NCBI RefSeq assembly: GCF_000485595.1
Contig: NW_014578354.1
Span: 35,566 to 74,686, forward strand
DNA length: 39,121 bases
Direction of reading: 5' to 3'
Origin: Priapulus caudatus
Lineage: Eukaryota; Priapulida; Priapulimorpha; Priapulimorphida; Priapulidae
The position numbers and the translations under genes were made by a program. The notes beneath the pieces were generated by a model that did not search any database, was not told where the DNA came from, and worked only from the letters and a program-made list of their open reading frames with translations. This document shows positions 1 to 12,000 of this stretch, one piece after another. The stretch's first letter is position 1, and every line of letters starts with the position of its first letter.

Positions 1-3000
1 ATGATCAGAAGTAGACAGAAGAATCGATGAGATGCGAGGACATACGACTAACTGGTCGTTTAGCATACTGAATTAGCTCGAGTATAGCTCTATGATACTA
101 ATATCGACCCGCCGGTGCAATGTAACGCGGGACTATAGTACTAGAGCTAGGCTTCGAGTATAGACTGTAAACTAATAACTAAAGTAGCATACAGAATCTG
201 TGTACACGGTAGCATCGCAGAACAAATAAATGTAACACCAATACTATAGAGCATAACCTACTCTGTTTTTGTTACATTTGTAGCCGAATACTATAGTGTA
301 ATATATAAGCCTCGTAGTCGTAACTACACCCCGTACATCTGTTTTTGTTAGCGGCTCTGTGCTGGTGCCTCGAGATCGTAACGTATTTTGCAAGCTACTT
401 GAAGCTAGCAGTACGTCTTGTTTGTACGTTCGTATGCTCTCTAAGGCTCTAATGCATCTCACAATACCAACTTTCCCAAAAATCTTGACATTGTGCAGGA
501 ACATTTCCAGGCCAAAACATGTGCATAGCAAATGTGGGCTATACAAACATAATTGCAATAGCAATTGGATAAAGTTTGTATATGGCATTTTTTCCAGACA
601 ATCACAGTGCAAAATTTACACCGCATGCATAGCTGAGCGTGTTTATCTGTGTCTGCCTTGTGACAGGCACAGTAGGCTTAAGGCCTTAGGACACACTAGC
701 GATTCTGCACGCTGCTCCGGCCAGCGTTTAACACAGCGTGCGAGCTTGGCACGCGTCGCTCGCCATGTCGAGTGATAATAATATCGGGAACCGGGCGAGT
801 GAAAACGCTAATAGCTGACTCGCACCATGTTGGGCGAGTAAAAAATAATTGTCTAGACACTTTATCAAATGTTGGTTGTTCCTTAACTTTATATAATCCA
901 CAACATTGAGAAATTACAGTTCTAGCGATTGTGAAGGGCGCTATCTGACTCCTCGACACACAGACATCCTGAGCAATTTATATATCAAACGGTCGCCGAA
1001 GAAAGCAGCCCGCAGAAGCGTGCAGACGCCGAAGCGAGCAATGTACGTGGCTGTGTGTATTACGTGCCCATGGGCGGTCAATATGATTGAATGTACGGGG
1101 GGAGAGGGGGGGAGGAGATGGTTGGGCAGCGATGGGTTTCAAAAGTCACTTGCTTATGGCCGTGGTGTTAACAAATCACATAAAATCGGCAAATGAACGT
1201 GCATTTCACATGTGACGATGCCGGCAAGAGCAAGCCCGAGAATTACCAAGTAAATTGTAAACATGTATGTTTCCGTTTACAGCTCGCCATGGCTGGCAAT
1301 CGCACTAACCGAGCGATTTCATGAAAAAAATGATGCGTAGCAAATGGTCTGAAAACTAAGCATACTGAGCGAATTGCGATGCGAATATCCCTGAAAATTA
1401 TTCCGCGTGTTGTGAAATTGATACTAATAGGCCGTGTAATCACAGTATCACAGAGCTAATGAATACCACTACACTAAGAAATAAAGAATACCACTTGCAG
1501 GATCGCTATACGCGATGGACACATACGCTGTGTAAATTCAGAGATAATTGTGTCCGATTTGTCACACACGGTAGGAAAGCGTATCTCGCCTAATTTCGAT
1601 GGAGAGGCGGTTTGATACATAATTCTAAATTCATCAGAAAACCGCGCTATTGCTCACCTGAGGCACGGATGATGCTCAAAATTTATCTATGCGCATTACT
1701 GGACCTTGCACTCTAACATACTGGCTCTCCTCAAACAGCTTGGACATGACATGTGATATGATAATAACCGGGATTGATTGCGGAGTGTCACACACACCAC
1801 GCCATGAGGCGAAGTGCCAACTAGATCGCGCTATATTCCAAATAATCGCAGTCCAAAAGTGCGTCAGTTGGGAGCGCGACGTGGCCTTCTCAGCGAGCAG
1901 CGATCAGCTTAGTGAGATTGCTGCGCTTCAGCACCTTGTAATATATCTCGTATCCTTCGATCGCGATGCAAAAACCGGATTGCCATCCGCTAATTCCCGC
2001 CAGTTGTGAACGCGCCTAATGATAGAGCTAGTCACGCTCCGTAGCCCTCGGCGACGGAGGCGAGGGCCCGCCCTGGATGCAATAAAAAAAAAGAAAGAAA
2101 AAACGCCGCACATGTGGTTGTTACGTTATGCGTCCTACTGCCAATCAAACAGGCCAGAGCCTGAGTAGGCATTTTGTTCAGCTATAAGACTGCGTCAGGG
2201 AAGAGAACGGAGGCGTATGAAAAGAAAACCAAACGAAGACATTTCTACTGAAATAGGTGTTTTTTTCTCCTTTGTATTTTATGCGCAGTTTGAAAATGTT
2301 GCAGAGGATTTCTCAAACCTACATAGGTCACTGCACCCAGATCGCTTCCATTTTAGTGTAACCAATTGCAAAAGTCTCCATCGCTGCGGGAGTGGGGACC
2401 ACCCCTCACTCCAGCAGCCCTAGGCCCGCTGTCCCCGCATCGGCAAGGGAGTAGTTTTGCTATTATGGGATTAGACGTCAATCCGCAATGCTTCCCTCCG
2501 CGTCGCCCCTTACAAATCGCTTGCGCGCGCATCAGAACTTGCCCAACATTGAAACAACAACCCCCCCCCCTATCAATATAAAGCTGGCTATCGGGCCTGA
2601 GCTAGTAGTAGTAATAGATGTAGTGTGTCATTGTGTTATAACTCGTCAATGGGGCAGTCAGCACAGACTATATTATATTATTTATAGTTTTTCACATGTT
2701 GTCAACAGAGGCGTAGCCACGGTAACGGCAAAACAGCAAACGTCAAACAGTAAACGCAAAGCGCGTGGCACTAGCTAGCAGCTGCGGTCTCCTGTCCTGG
2801 ACACATCTCGTATCCGTGAAGCCGCAGCGGAAACTAGATCGGGTTGTGTTCATATGAGCATTTCATGGGGACTCGCCTCACCCCGCAGTGAGCGTTTATA
2901 TTTAGCACACACAGTTTTGCTGCGGCCGGCTTCTGCCAGTGGCATACAATAGAGATAACGTAGCGGCGCTCAGAGAGACCGCGCTAAGATGAAGGCGGTG

Positions 3001-4305
3001 AATCTGTTAGAGTCTTGGATTACACACTACATGACTTCCACGGTAAAATGTGTTTGACAGTGCGCAGCTGTATACGAAAATTGGACCTTGTCACGTGAGA
3101 CTACAAGCTCTGTTAGAAGACGAACGCGCTTAAAGTCTACAATGCAGGCAAGAAGTACATTAGCTTAACTCGACCTGGCAGTAGGTAATAAATTATGTTT
3201 TACTATAAAACGTAAAATGGTGTATAAATTTGCAATCCTTGATGACCAACCAGTAGCGCTATAGGGTATTATTGTATACACTCCTGGTAAATATCATGTT
3301 AATGATATATAATCTTATCTATACTAATCAAGCATTGTAATTTGTAAAATCATGCCGCACATACTGGTACTAGACTGAATGTTTACTTAGTGCTACCAGG
3401 ATAGACCAGGCTAAGTGGCTTGTGTGATTTCAGATTAAACACTATAAGCTTTTTACAGAGAGTGTAGATTCTGTGATACAGTGACATAATAATACCATGT
3501 GTCTTGCGACGTGTTTCATGTACGACGTATACGGTACTGTATTATATCGGCTACATTGTTAGCTCTAGAATACTATAGCCCTTCGCCTCTGCACAGCCTG
3601 TTCTAGAGCTATTGCTCAATGTTGGCAGTGTTGAAAAAGTCTAACTAGAGTAAAGTAAACTATAAACAGTGTGCGGCCCTTTCGGCGATCACCGGTTGAT
3701 TGTCACATTTCAATTGTGTGTGTGTTCGCCTATATGGGGTGGGTAATGAATTATCGATATGGATCATTAGAAATTCGCAGCCCAATAACCGGTTGTTGGT
3801 GCTGTCATTTCTGATGTGGTAGGATAAGTAGTGCCTAGTTAGTCAAAATGGTTGCACAGTGGACAGATGGATCTGATTGCCCGGCGGAGGTAGGCATTAC
3901 CCAGGTTTTTGTGTTTACTGGCATGGTATGCCACAAGTCAGCGAGGTGGACTTATATTGATCGGTAACTGTACATAAGCAACGACACTGTTGGAGGTCCT
4001 TTGTTATAGTTCTAAGTGGCAATGTCCCTATGATTAGCGACTTGCGAATTCACGTATTATATATTAAAACCACTTACCATAAGGTAGCATAGCTACGTAT
4101 TACCTAGCACGAAACATATGTCTTGCTTGCTAGTTTTGTATGGTTTGGCCTAATGAAACGAAATAATTGGTCGGTGACAAGTATGGTAAAACGTAACTCT
4201 AAACCCTGAACAACATTCGTATTGTCTGCCAGTCTGTCTGTCCGTCTGCCTGTGTTTCTGTCTATTCCACTCAATGTCATGTATGCGTCGTGTGTAACTC
4301 TCACT
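1..4305 (+). repeat. Segment A: noisy direct copy of block C
   Basis: This stretch follows 20,980-23,833 in order. For example, 61-480 matches 21,045-21,430, 1,428-2,016 matches the element at 21,457-21,865, 2,590-2,640 matches about 22,290-22,340, and 4,195-4,300 matches 23,730-23,830. Differences are dominated by scattered single-base insertions. It also carries an insertion of about 910 bp (496-1,405) not in C. Open frames here are not genes. Confidence 0.85.
496..1405 (+). mobile_element. Insertion of about 910 bp in A relative to block C
   Basis: In C the sequence reads CTTGACATTGTG directly into AAATTGATAC (about 21,431-21,450). In A the same two halves are separated by about 910 bp, with TTGTG on each side, which suggests a 5-bp target duplication. 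The mirrored copy in B lies at about 12,530-13,575. No reading frame survives the noise, and no clear terminal inverted repeat was seen. The alternative is a deletion in C. Confidence 0.5.
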
Positions 4306-4348
4306 CAATCACGGTACATACCGTTAGATTGTTTCCCGCATGAGACCT

Positions 4349-4564
4349 GCAAATAGGAAACTGGTTCTGACACTTATTTAGCCTATTTTTAAAAATGAAA
4401 ATAGAAAAAAAAAATGGTTTCCTGATCTGCTATTTTGTTTTCCCATTGAACGTTCGGCAATAGGAAAATGGTTCGACCTATTTTCCTCAGTTTCTAAGCT
4501 GAAAAACGCGAAAATGAGTAAATGCGGAAATAGGAAAGGGTTGTCGGAACCCGTTCCTATTTGC
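4349..4564. mobile_element. Miniature inverted-repeat element
   Basis: GCAAATAGGAAACTGGTTCT at the left end pairs with AACCCGTTCCTATTTGC at the right, giving an imperfect terminal repeat of about 24 bp. The interior is AT-rich with repeated CTATTTT motifs. The copy in B lies at about 8,790-9,015. The element is about 216 bp with no coding capacity. Confidence 0.55.
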
Positions 4565-5174
4565 GTTCTAGCCACGCCAAGATTCACGAAGGCAATGCAT
4601 TTGCAACTCACGACGTAACGTGCAGTGTGTCTGCGTGTGGTGCGTGCGTGTGTGCGCGTGTGGTCGTTGTCCGAACGAACAGAACTGGGCCTCCGCTACC
4701 ACCGCAAGTACAAGGCAAGAATGGCTTGCGCGTCGGGTCGATAGGTTATGAAAGAGTTTCCTTCAGTGGTCTTGTCTTTTTGAAACCGCTCAGACTGTAC
4801 GAGCAAAAGCCGATATCTGGACCAAATGAAAGTTAATAAACAATTGGCTATCCATAAGCAGTGTACAGTATCGAGTATCAATCATTGTTAGTGGATGGGT
4901 ACCGAGACTCAAACAACGGGTCCATCATGATCAAATAACGCTCACGCGGATCTGTTTTTCTAGGGTAAGCTATGTAGTCATTAGGTTCTTACAGTATATA
5001 AACCAGTAATTCAGTAAATAGTACTAGTAGCAATTCACAGGTGTGAGGTATACCCCTGACATAAGTGTACTGATAGTAAAATACACCGTAGGTATGTAGT
5101 GACTAGTGTAGTGATGCAAAATATACTACATGTACTCAATACTTAGCTTACTATATAGTACTTTGCACTGGATA

Positions 5175-5270
5175 CAACTGTGTGTTGTTGTGTGTGTGTG
5201 TGTCGTGTGTGTCGTCGCGGCGTGCGTGCGTGCGTCGCGTATGCGTGCGTGTGCGTGCGTGTGTTTGCAT
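5175..5270. repeat. GT / GCGT low-complexity run
   Basis: Runs of GTGTGT and GTGCGTGC; the reverse complement (CACGCACG...) lies at about 8,185-8,275 in segment B. Confidence 0.85.
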
Positions 5271-6639
5271 GCATTAGATTTTTTTTAAAGCTACCCTCCC
5301 CACAATTCTGACAGCACTGCTGCAACTTATATAATTAAATTTCTACCAAACATAGCTAAACAGTAACATGTTTATCTATCTTCCATATGGTCGTTGGTTG
5401 GCTTGAGAGACGCTGTGCGTGCGCAGTTATTTGAACAGTGTTACAGGTAATGCATTCCATGTGGACTGCGGTGCTAGATGAGACTCATGGCTGGTTGTGT
5501 CTGCGAGGCGAAAACGGAAAATTGTCTTGCCCACAGTGCGCGCTGGCTGGCCTTGGCCGAGCAGCATGTACAACGAGCGTGAAGTGCCATTACGTCGTTG
5601 CTTGATCGCGAGAGCACAGCGATCACCGGAGCAGAGCATCACACACACAGTGACATCAAAAAGTGCGGTCTTTACTGGAATAGACACCTCCCGTGCCGTG
5701 CGCGTCAGTCTATACGAGAGTAGCATATCTACGCTACAGCAAAATCGATTTACAGCGTCGCGAGGCAGGACCAAGGAAGAATAGGCATGGAGCTCTCTTT
5801 GTGTTGTGACAAACGCTGCTGGTCGCCATATAGACCTGGTTAAAAACGTGTAGCAGTGAAAAAATGCCGATCCTCGAACCATACTGAAGTAACTGAAAAC
5901 ATTGTTTAATGAACTAAGCTTGGCCACGATCTAAAGGCATGGCGCTCGAGTGCTTAAGAGTAGCTAGCAGAGTTATTACTAAGCTAGTTTAAGCTCGTAC
6001 CATTCAGTTTTGAGACATTTCCTCCTCGGTTGACGAGCCTTATCGTGTGACACGGACAGATTTCACCTCACTTTATGTGAATTGGTCAAGAATATGGAGG
6101 GATGTCAGCACTTCCCTAGTCGACACAGAACTGGTTGCAGAGCGCCCCACAGTAAAATGTGCAATGATGTTGAATTTCTGAGAGACTGACTTATTCAAAC
6201 AGAGGTTTGAATCAGAGTCAGACAGTAATGTAATATAACCATGTCTGGTTTGATGAACTTATTGTATCACCAAACCAGCCACATAAGTGTTATACCCACA
6301 CCACTGAATATGGATCCTACCAGGAGCATACATACGAGGCGAGACGAGTAGAATGAGTATCCCGATGAGACTCGGAGACATCACAGGCACTTACAACTTC
6401 TCTGTGCAGTATATAGTTGATATAGAGCTTAGAGTAACTCAAGCACGACCAAGAGCACATATAGAGTGTACGCAATACGACCACTACACCCCTCACGGGA
6501 CATTTTCAATCTGCTACGACGACAATAAAACACAAAATCTCACCGAGATCGATATAAAATAAAACAAACCCAACTGGCACTAATCACACCATCGCATAAA
6601 GCAAAATAACCAAATACAAAAGACGATAGACAGAAGAAA

Positions 6640-6931
6640 ATTAATATACAAACGAATCACGATATAAGAGACTAGAAAAACAAAAAAGCAGAATATACGC
6701 ATAGCACAGAAGCAAATTATACAAGAAAAAAAACAAAAGAAGAAATAGACACTGAGAAACCTGAGCTAATATAGTTATAAGAAGAGATATAAACACAAAC
6801 ACACAAAGAAGAGAGCATAATGACAGGAAGAGTATACTCTCACAGACACGAACAAAAACAAACCAGAAGAGAAGCAAACAAAAAAAAAAAAAAAAAAAAA
6901 TAAAAACAGGAGAGGAGGAAAGAGAAGAGAT
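6640..6931. other. A-rich spacer between palindrome arms, with adapter-like edge
   Basis: Nearly T-free, A-rich, low-complexity sequence including a run of 21 A (6,880-6,900). It does not pair with itself, unlike the flanking arms. Its right edge (6,909-6,931) reads GGAGAGGAGGAAAGAGAAGA then GAT. That is within a few indels of GGAGGAGGAGGAAAAGAGAG..., the 3' half of the standard PacBio hairpin adapter in one orientation. The other half is not clearly present. Confidence 0.55.
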
Positions 6932-9055
6932 TTTCCTGATGTCTCTCCTGGTTGCTTACACAATAACTAACTTAGCAGTTTCAGGCATCCGATTATAGTG
7001 AGCAACTGGTTGTTTTTCTGAACACACACGTTTACTCGAATTCATAACTTCAGTCGCCTGATGAGATAACAGAATAGCAGTTGTCTGTGTAGATTCACGG
7101 CGTACACTATTTAGTAATATTGTAACATTATCATGACATGTCAGAGGTATCTTCTAGCCAATGTCACTATACTAAAGCCTATACAACACTAACTGCAACC
7201 ACAGTAAAGAAATATTATCGGATGATTCTCAGCGTCACATCGAAAATATTCTACGGGCGGTTAATCACTCATATACCAGTAGGACAATCAGTGTATAGTA
7301 TACACTATATGCTTATACACATAAGTTCATCAAAACAGTCATTATTTTATATCATTGAACTCTGGTGTTTGAACCACCCCAGAAATTCACATATCATTGC
7401 CTACATTTTACAGTGCGCGTTCAACCAGTTACCTAGTTCAATGTGAGGTGCGACACTATCCTCAACATTATTCAAGACCAATTCACACAGAATTGAGGTG
7501 AAATTGTCCGGACGCAGCACAGGCCTCGTCAACAGGGAGGAAATGTCTCCAAAACTAAGGTCGGCTTAAACTGTGACATAAACCTCCCCACCCGCCTACT
7601 ACTCTTAAACAGCTGCCTTAGATCTGGCCTAAGCTTAGTTCCATTAAACAATGTTTCAGTTCTTCAGAGGTTGCAGATGGCACTTGTTTTCACTGCCGTT
7701 ACGCGGCATGCAGCAAATTGGTCACAAATCAAGAGAGCAGCCTTCTTCCTGTCTTCGGCGACCTGAAATCACGCTTTGGCATCGTAGGTTAGATATGTCT
7801 ACTCATCTCGGGTAGACGTGGGTGGTATTTCACGTAACGCCGCCTCTGTGTCCCTGGTGTGAATCTCGAAATCCGTGACTGTTGTCTCGGTCCCAGTAAC
7901 ATAATGCACTCACGTGTGTACATGCGCCTCCAAGGCCACCATGCAGTCGGCAGTGGGCGCAACAAGTTTCCCCGTCCTTCCAGGCAACCAGCCAATGGTT
8001 TTAGCACAGTCAATGAGAATATGCAAATTACCGTACCGTTCAACATAAACTGAGTTTAACGCACCAAACACATATGACAGATAGATAAACAATGTTAACT
8101 GTGACTATTGGTAGAAATTTAAATTATTAAGTCACGCAGTGCTGTCAGAATGTGGGGAAGGGTAGCTTTATAAAAAAATCTACACTGCATGCAAACACAC
8201 CAGCACGCACGACGCAGCACCACGCACGCACCACGCACGCACCACAAGCAACACACACACCACACACACACCAACATTCGTATCTCAGTGGCAAGTACTA
8301 ATAGTAGAGTATTAAGTCATGTAGTTATATTTACCATGCACTACACTAGTCACTAACATAATACCCGGTAGTATATTTAACTATCAGTAACACTGTATTT
8401 AGGGGTACTACCTCACAAACACTGTGAATGCTAACAGTATATTACTGAATACTGTTATATAACTTAATGACTAATGACTACATAGCTTACCCCTAGAAAC
8501 CCCACGGTGAACGTTATTGATCATATGATGACCGTTGTTCGACGTCTCGTACGCCATCCACTACAAACTGATTGTACGTAGATTGTAACTGTATATTGGA
8601 TCCCAATTGTTTATATAACTTCAATTGTGTCCAGATATCGGGCTTTTGCTGTACAGCTCGAGCGTTCAGAAGAAAGACTAAGAAAACTTCATAACCTTGC
8701 GTACGGCGCAGCCATCTTGCTTGTACTCCGAGCGGCCATCTGCGTCGAGTTTGCCGAATGCATTGCCTTCGTGAATTTGCGTGCTAAGACGCCAACGGAA
8801 ACCGGTTCACGAAACCCATCTTCCTATTTCCCGTCATTTCTCATTTCGATTTCAGCTTAAAAAAGAAATAGGTTAAGAAACACCCATTTCTTCTAAATTG
8901 CAACACGTCAAATGGGTAATAATCAACCCTAGCCAGATCAAGAAACCCATAGTTTCCCTATTTTCTATTTTCATTTAAAAATAGAGTAGTCAGAAACCCC
9001 TTACCTATTGGCAACGTCAACATGGGAAACAAACTAATCGGTATGTAACCGTGAT
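6932..9055 (-). repeat. Segment B inner arm: reverse complement of 4,306-6,640
   Basis: The arms pair around about 6,730-6,800. Examples: 5,278-5,308 with 8,152-8,182 (T-run plus AAAGCTACCCTCCCCAC), 5,430-5,570 with 7,900-8,040, 6,010-6,090 with about 7,475-7,565, and 6,250-6,260 with about 7,325. Indels are frequent and differ between arms. No gene was found. Confidence 0.85.
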
Positions 9056-12000
9056 TTGAGATTACAAGACGCATACATGCAATAGTGGAATAGACAGCAC
9101 ACCAGGCCAGACGCGACAAACGACGAGACTCGGCCAGAACAAACGATGGTTTTCAGGGTTTTAGAGTTACCCCAGTTTACCATTTGACTCACAAACAGAT
9201 TATTCGTTCATTAGCAAATATAAACTAACAAGACAAGACATATATTTCGTGCTAGCCAACTACCTAGGCTACATACTATGTAAGTGGTTTAATATAATAA
9301 TACTGAATCGCAACGCGCTAATAAGCAGTGGTGACATATCACTAAACCTATAAACAACCTCACAGTGTCTGCTGTAACAGTTACCGATAACTATTAAGCT
9401 CCCACCCCGTCCGCGTCTTGTGGCTACCCCTAATGGCATATTGGCAAAGCGACGATGTTAAAGCGATGAGTAATACACCCTTGGGAATGCATCCTAGGGT
9501 AATCGAGATCAGTGGTCTGTGCCAACTCATTACTAAATAGGCGTCTCTCCTATCCTAGTTGGTGACCATCAATTAGAAGATAGAAGCTGGAGCAGCCGCA
9601 ACAACCAGATTTATTGGGTGGCTGACGTTATGGCGCTTATCATATGTATACCTGGATAATGATATGTAGACTTATACCCACCTCCTATAAGTAAACGGCC
9701 AAAAATACATATGCACCTCAGATAACGGGTTATGAGGCGTGAGAATAATGGGAGCACCGTGAATGTTATAGTTTACTTCTTATCGTTAGCAATTCTCATA
9801 GCAACAATGAGCGAAGTAGCTCTCAGAAGCAGGCACTGCACGGAGTCTAGAGTCGCGAGAACCATGGAGCAATACTGAGTCTAATAGATCTGCTACATGC
9901 AATAACGTAAAGCTATACGTGACATAACACGCTCAGCACACAGACAGGCGACATTATGTATCTTCAATGATTCACTGGTATCACGAATCACAGCTCTCTG
10001 TAAACAGTCCGCCATATATGTTGTTAATCTGAAATCAGAGCAACAAGTCTACAATAGCCACTGAGCGTGAGCACCTGGTAAGCACTAAAGAGTGAACGAT
10101 CATCAACTATTGTATGCTACTGTAGTCCGGACATGTAGTGTATTTTATCATATATTACGACATACTGAATTAGTATACGAATATTATGTTATTATACAAT
10201 TCATAATCAAGCAGATAGTTACCAACGGTAGTAGTTCAATATATCTGACCCCGTTATATGCGCCATACTGAGTTTGGTTATACCAAGATTAGCGACATTT
10301 TTAAGCCTAGCATAGGTGGTTAAGTATAAATACGAGACTGAATTATAGACCTACTGAGTGGTTAAGCCGTCCACATGTGACATACCTTGCTTAAGACTTT
10401 AGCAGCGTTACGCCTGCTTACAGACAGCCTGAAGTCTCACAGGACAGGTCACCAACTATCCATTACAGCGAGCGCACTAAAACAGAGTGAGAAGGATGAA
10501 TTCAGGCTGTAAACGTTGTGAAAAGGCACATGGCGCTTTTGGCAAACAGACATCCATCTTGCACACACATTACTATTTACCGAGAATTCATCCAAATCTA
10601 TGTTATACACATCAAGTCGCATCGAGATCAACTCTAATTTGCAATGAATTCAACTTAGAGAAAATCAGCAGGCGCACGAGTCAAAACAGAGTGCTTCGAT
10701 CGTTAATATATAATAAACGCAACGCTGTGAGGGAGTGCCCGCTCGATGAATGACAAATGTAACACCACCGCGCATCTACGAAATATCGCTAAAAATGTCA
10801 TGTCGAGCTTAGAGAAAGAAATAGAGATGACTGATCACTAGTACATTTATTAACTGCAAATGAGAGAGTCACCAGCTGCTAGAGCATGGCTCATGTCGCT
10901 CTAGAAGAGTCAGTATTTGACGCTGTTTGACGTGTATAGTCACTGTTTGCCCGATACAATGTTGTGCCACAGCCCTCTGTCAGAACATCACTAGTTTATA
11001 AACTATAAAAATAATAATTCAATTAACTGTTCTCTCAACCGCTACCCAATGACGTACAGAAACTTATATGCTCACAAAATTGTACACTACAAAAAGTCCC
11101 ATACACAAACGCACAATTTTATCAACACCAGTTGCGACCCTTAGAATCCAGACGTAAACTATATTGGTATAGGCGAGTGGGAGAGAGTTGTTTTTCATTG
11201 ACTGAACACATGTTCTGAAAGGAGCTTCGCAATAGCGTATCGTCGAGGTCGAAGGCGCAAGATGCGCACCACGAGAGATGAAATTATAGAGGTTTGGGAG
11301 TAGGGCGATGAGAGCGTACAGATGGTTGTCCCCACACAGACCATCGAGCACGAAGGACATATATTGACATATCTAAGTTACATCAAAACATGGAACAGAG
11401 TCCTAATGTGGCATTACATTGAGGACGATTAATTCCATTAGCGACTAAAATATTTCAAATGGAAAAAAAAAGAAAAAAACACCTATTCAGCTGAAAATGT
11501 CCTCGTCTTGGTTTTTCTACGCCCTCCTCTTCCTGAGGCACGACTCTGAAGACAAAATGCACAGCAATCTGCCATGGTTTGATGGCAGGCAACGAGCGAA
11601 CACTATCAACGGAATCGGAACCTTTGTTTGGTTTTCTCTATATTAATATTTTTTTTACTTGCGTCAGGGGTGACAGCCCCCCCCGGAACTCTACGGATGC
11701 ACATATATAGCACTTACTTAGAGCCGCGTTCACACTAGAGGAGTGGTAATAAGCAGAGATGCAAATCCCGATGTTTGCGAGCGACTCTGCCGAAATCTCG
11801 ATAATATAACCGAAAATTTTTAACTTAATCAATAGTGAGGAGCACTAATTAACAAGCACAAGCATATATAAATCTCACCTAAAGCACCTACCTCCGCGGA
11901 AATCTCTAGATCATCTAAGACCCGCTCTCTGAAATCACTTAAACACAATCGACAGTTTTACAACGTTTACACATTTAAACGCTTCCCGTAATTACTATAC

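Larger units (their letters stand above)
4306..6640. other. Segment A outer arm, absent from block C
   Basis: After the point where A and C diverge, this sequence has a mirrored copy only in B. It contains a small inverted-repeat element (4,349-4,564), a GT/GCGT-rich run (5,175-5,270) and no convincing exon. The frames at 5,427-5,927 lie in noisy sequence, and the mirrored copy does not preserve them. Confidence 0.7.

Noticed and set aside
5427-5927. Minus-strand 166-codon frame in segment A
   Set aside because: It lies in insertion-rich sequence, the mirrored copy at 7,500-8,040 does not preserve it, and no domain is recognisable.
8185-8275. Regularly spaced CACGCACG motifs resembling an array
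   Set aside because: They are a simple-sequence run mirrored at 5,175-5,270, with no spacer-repeat architecture.
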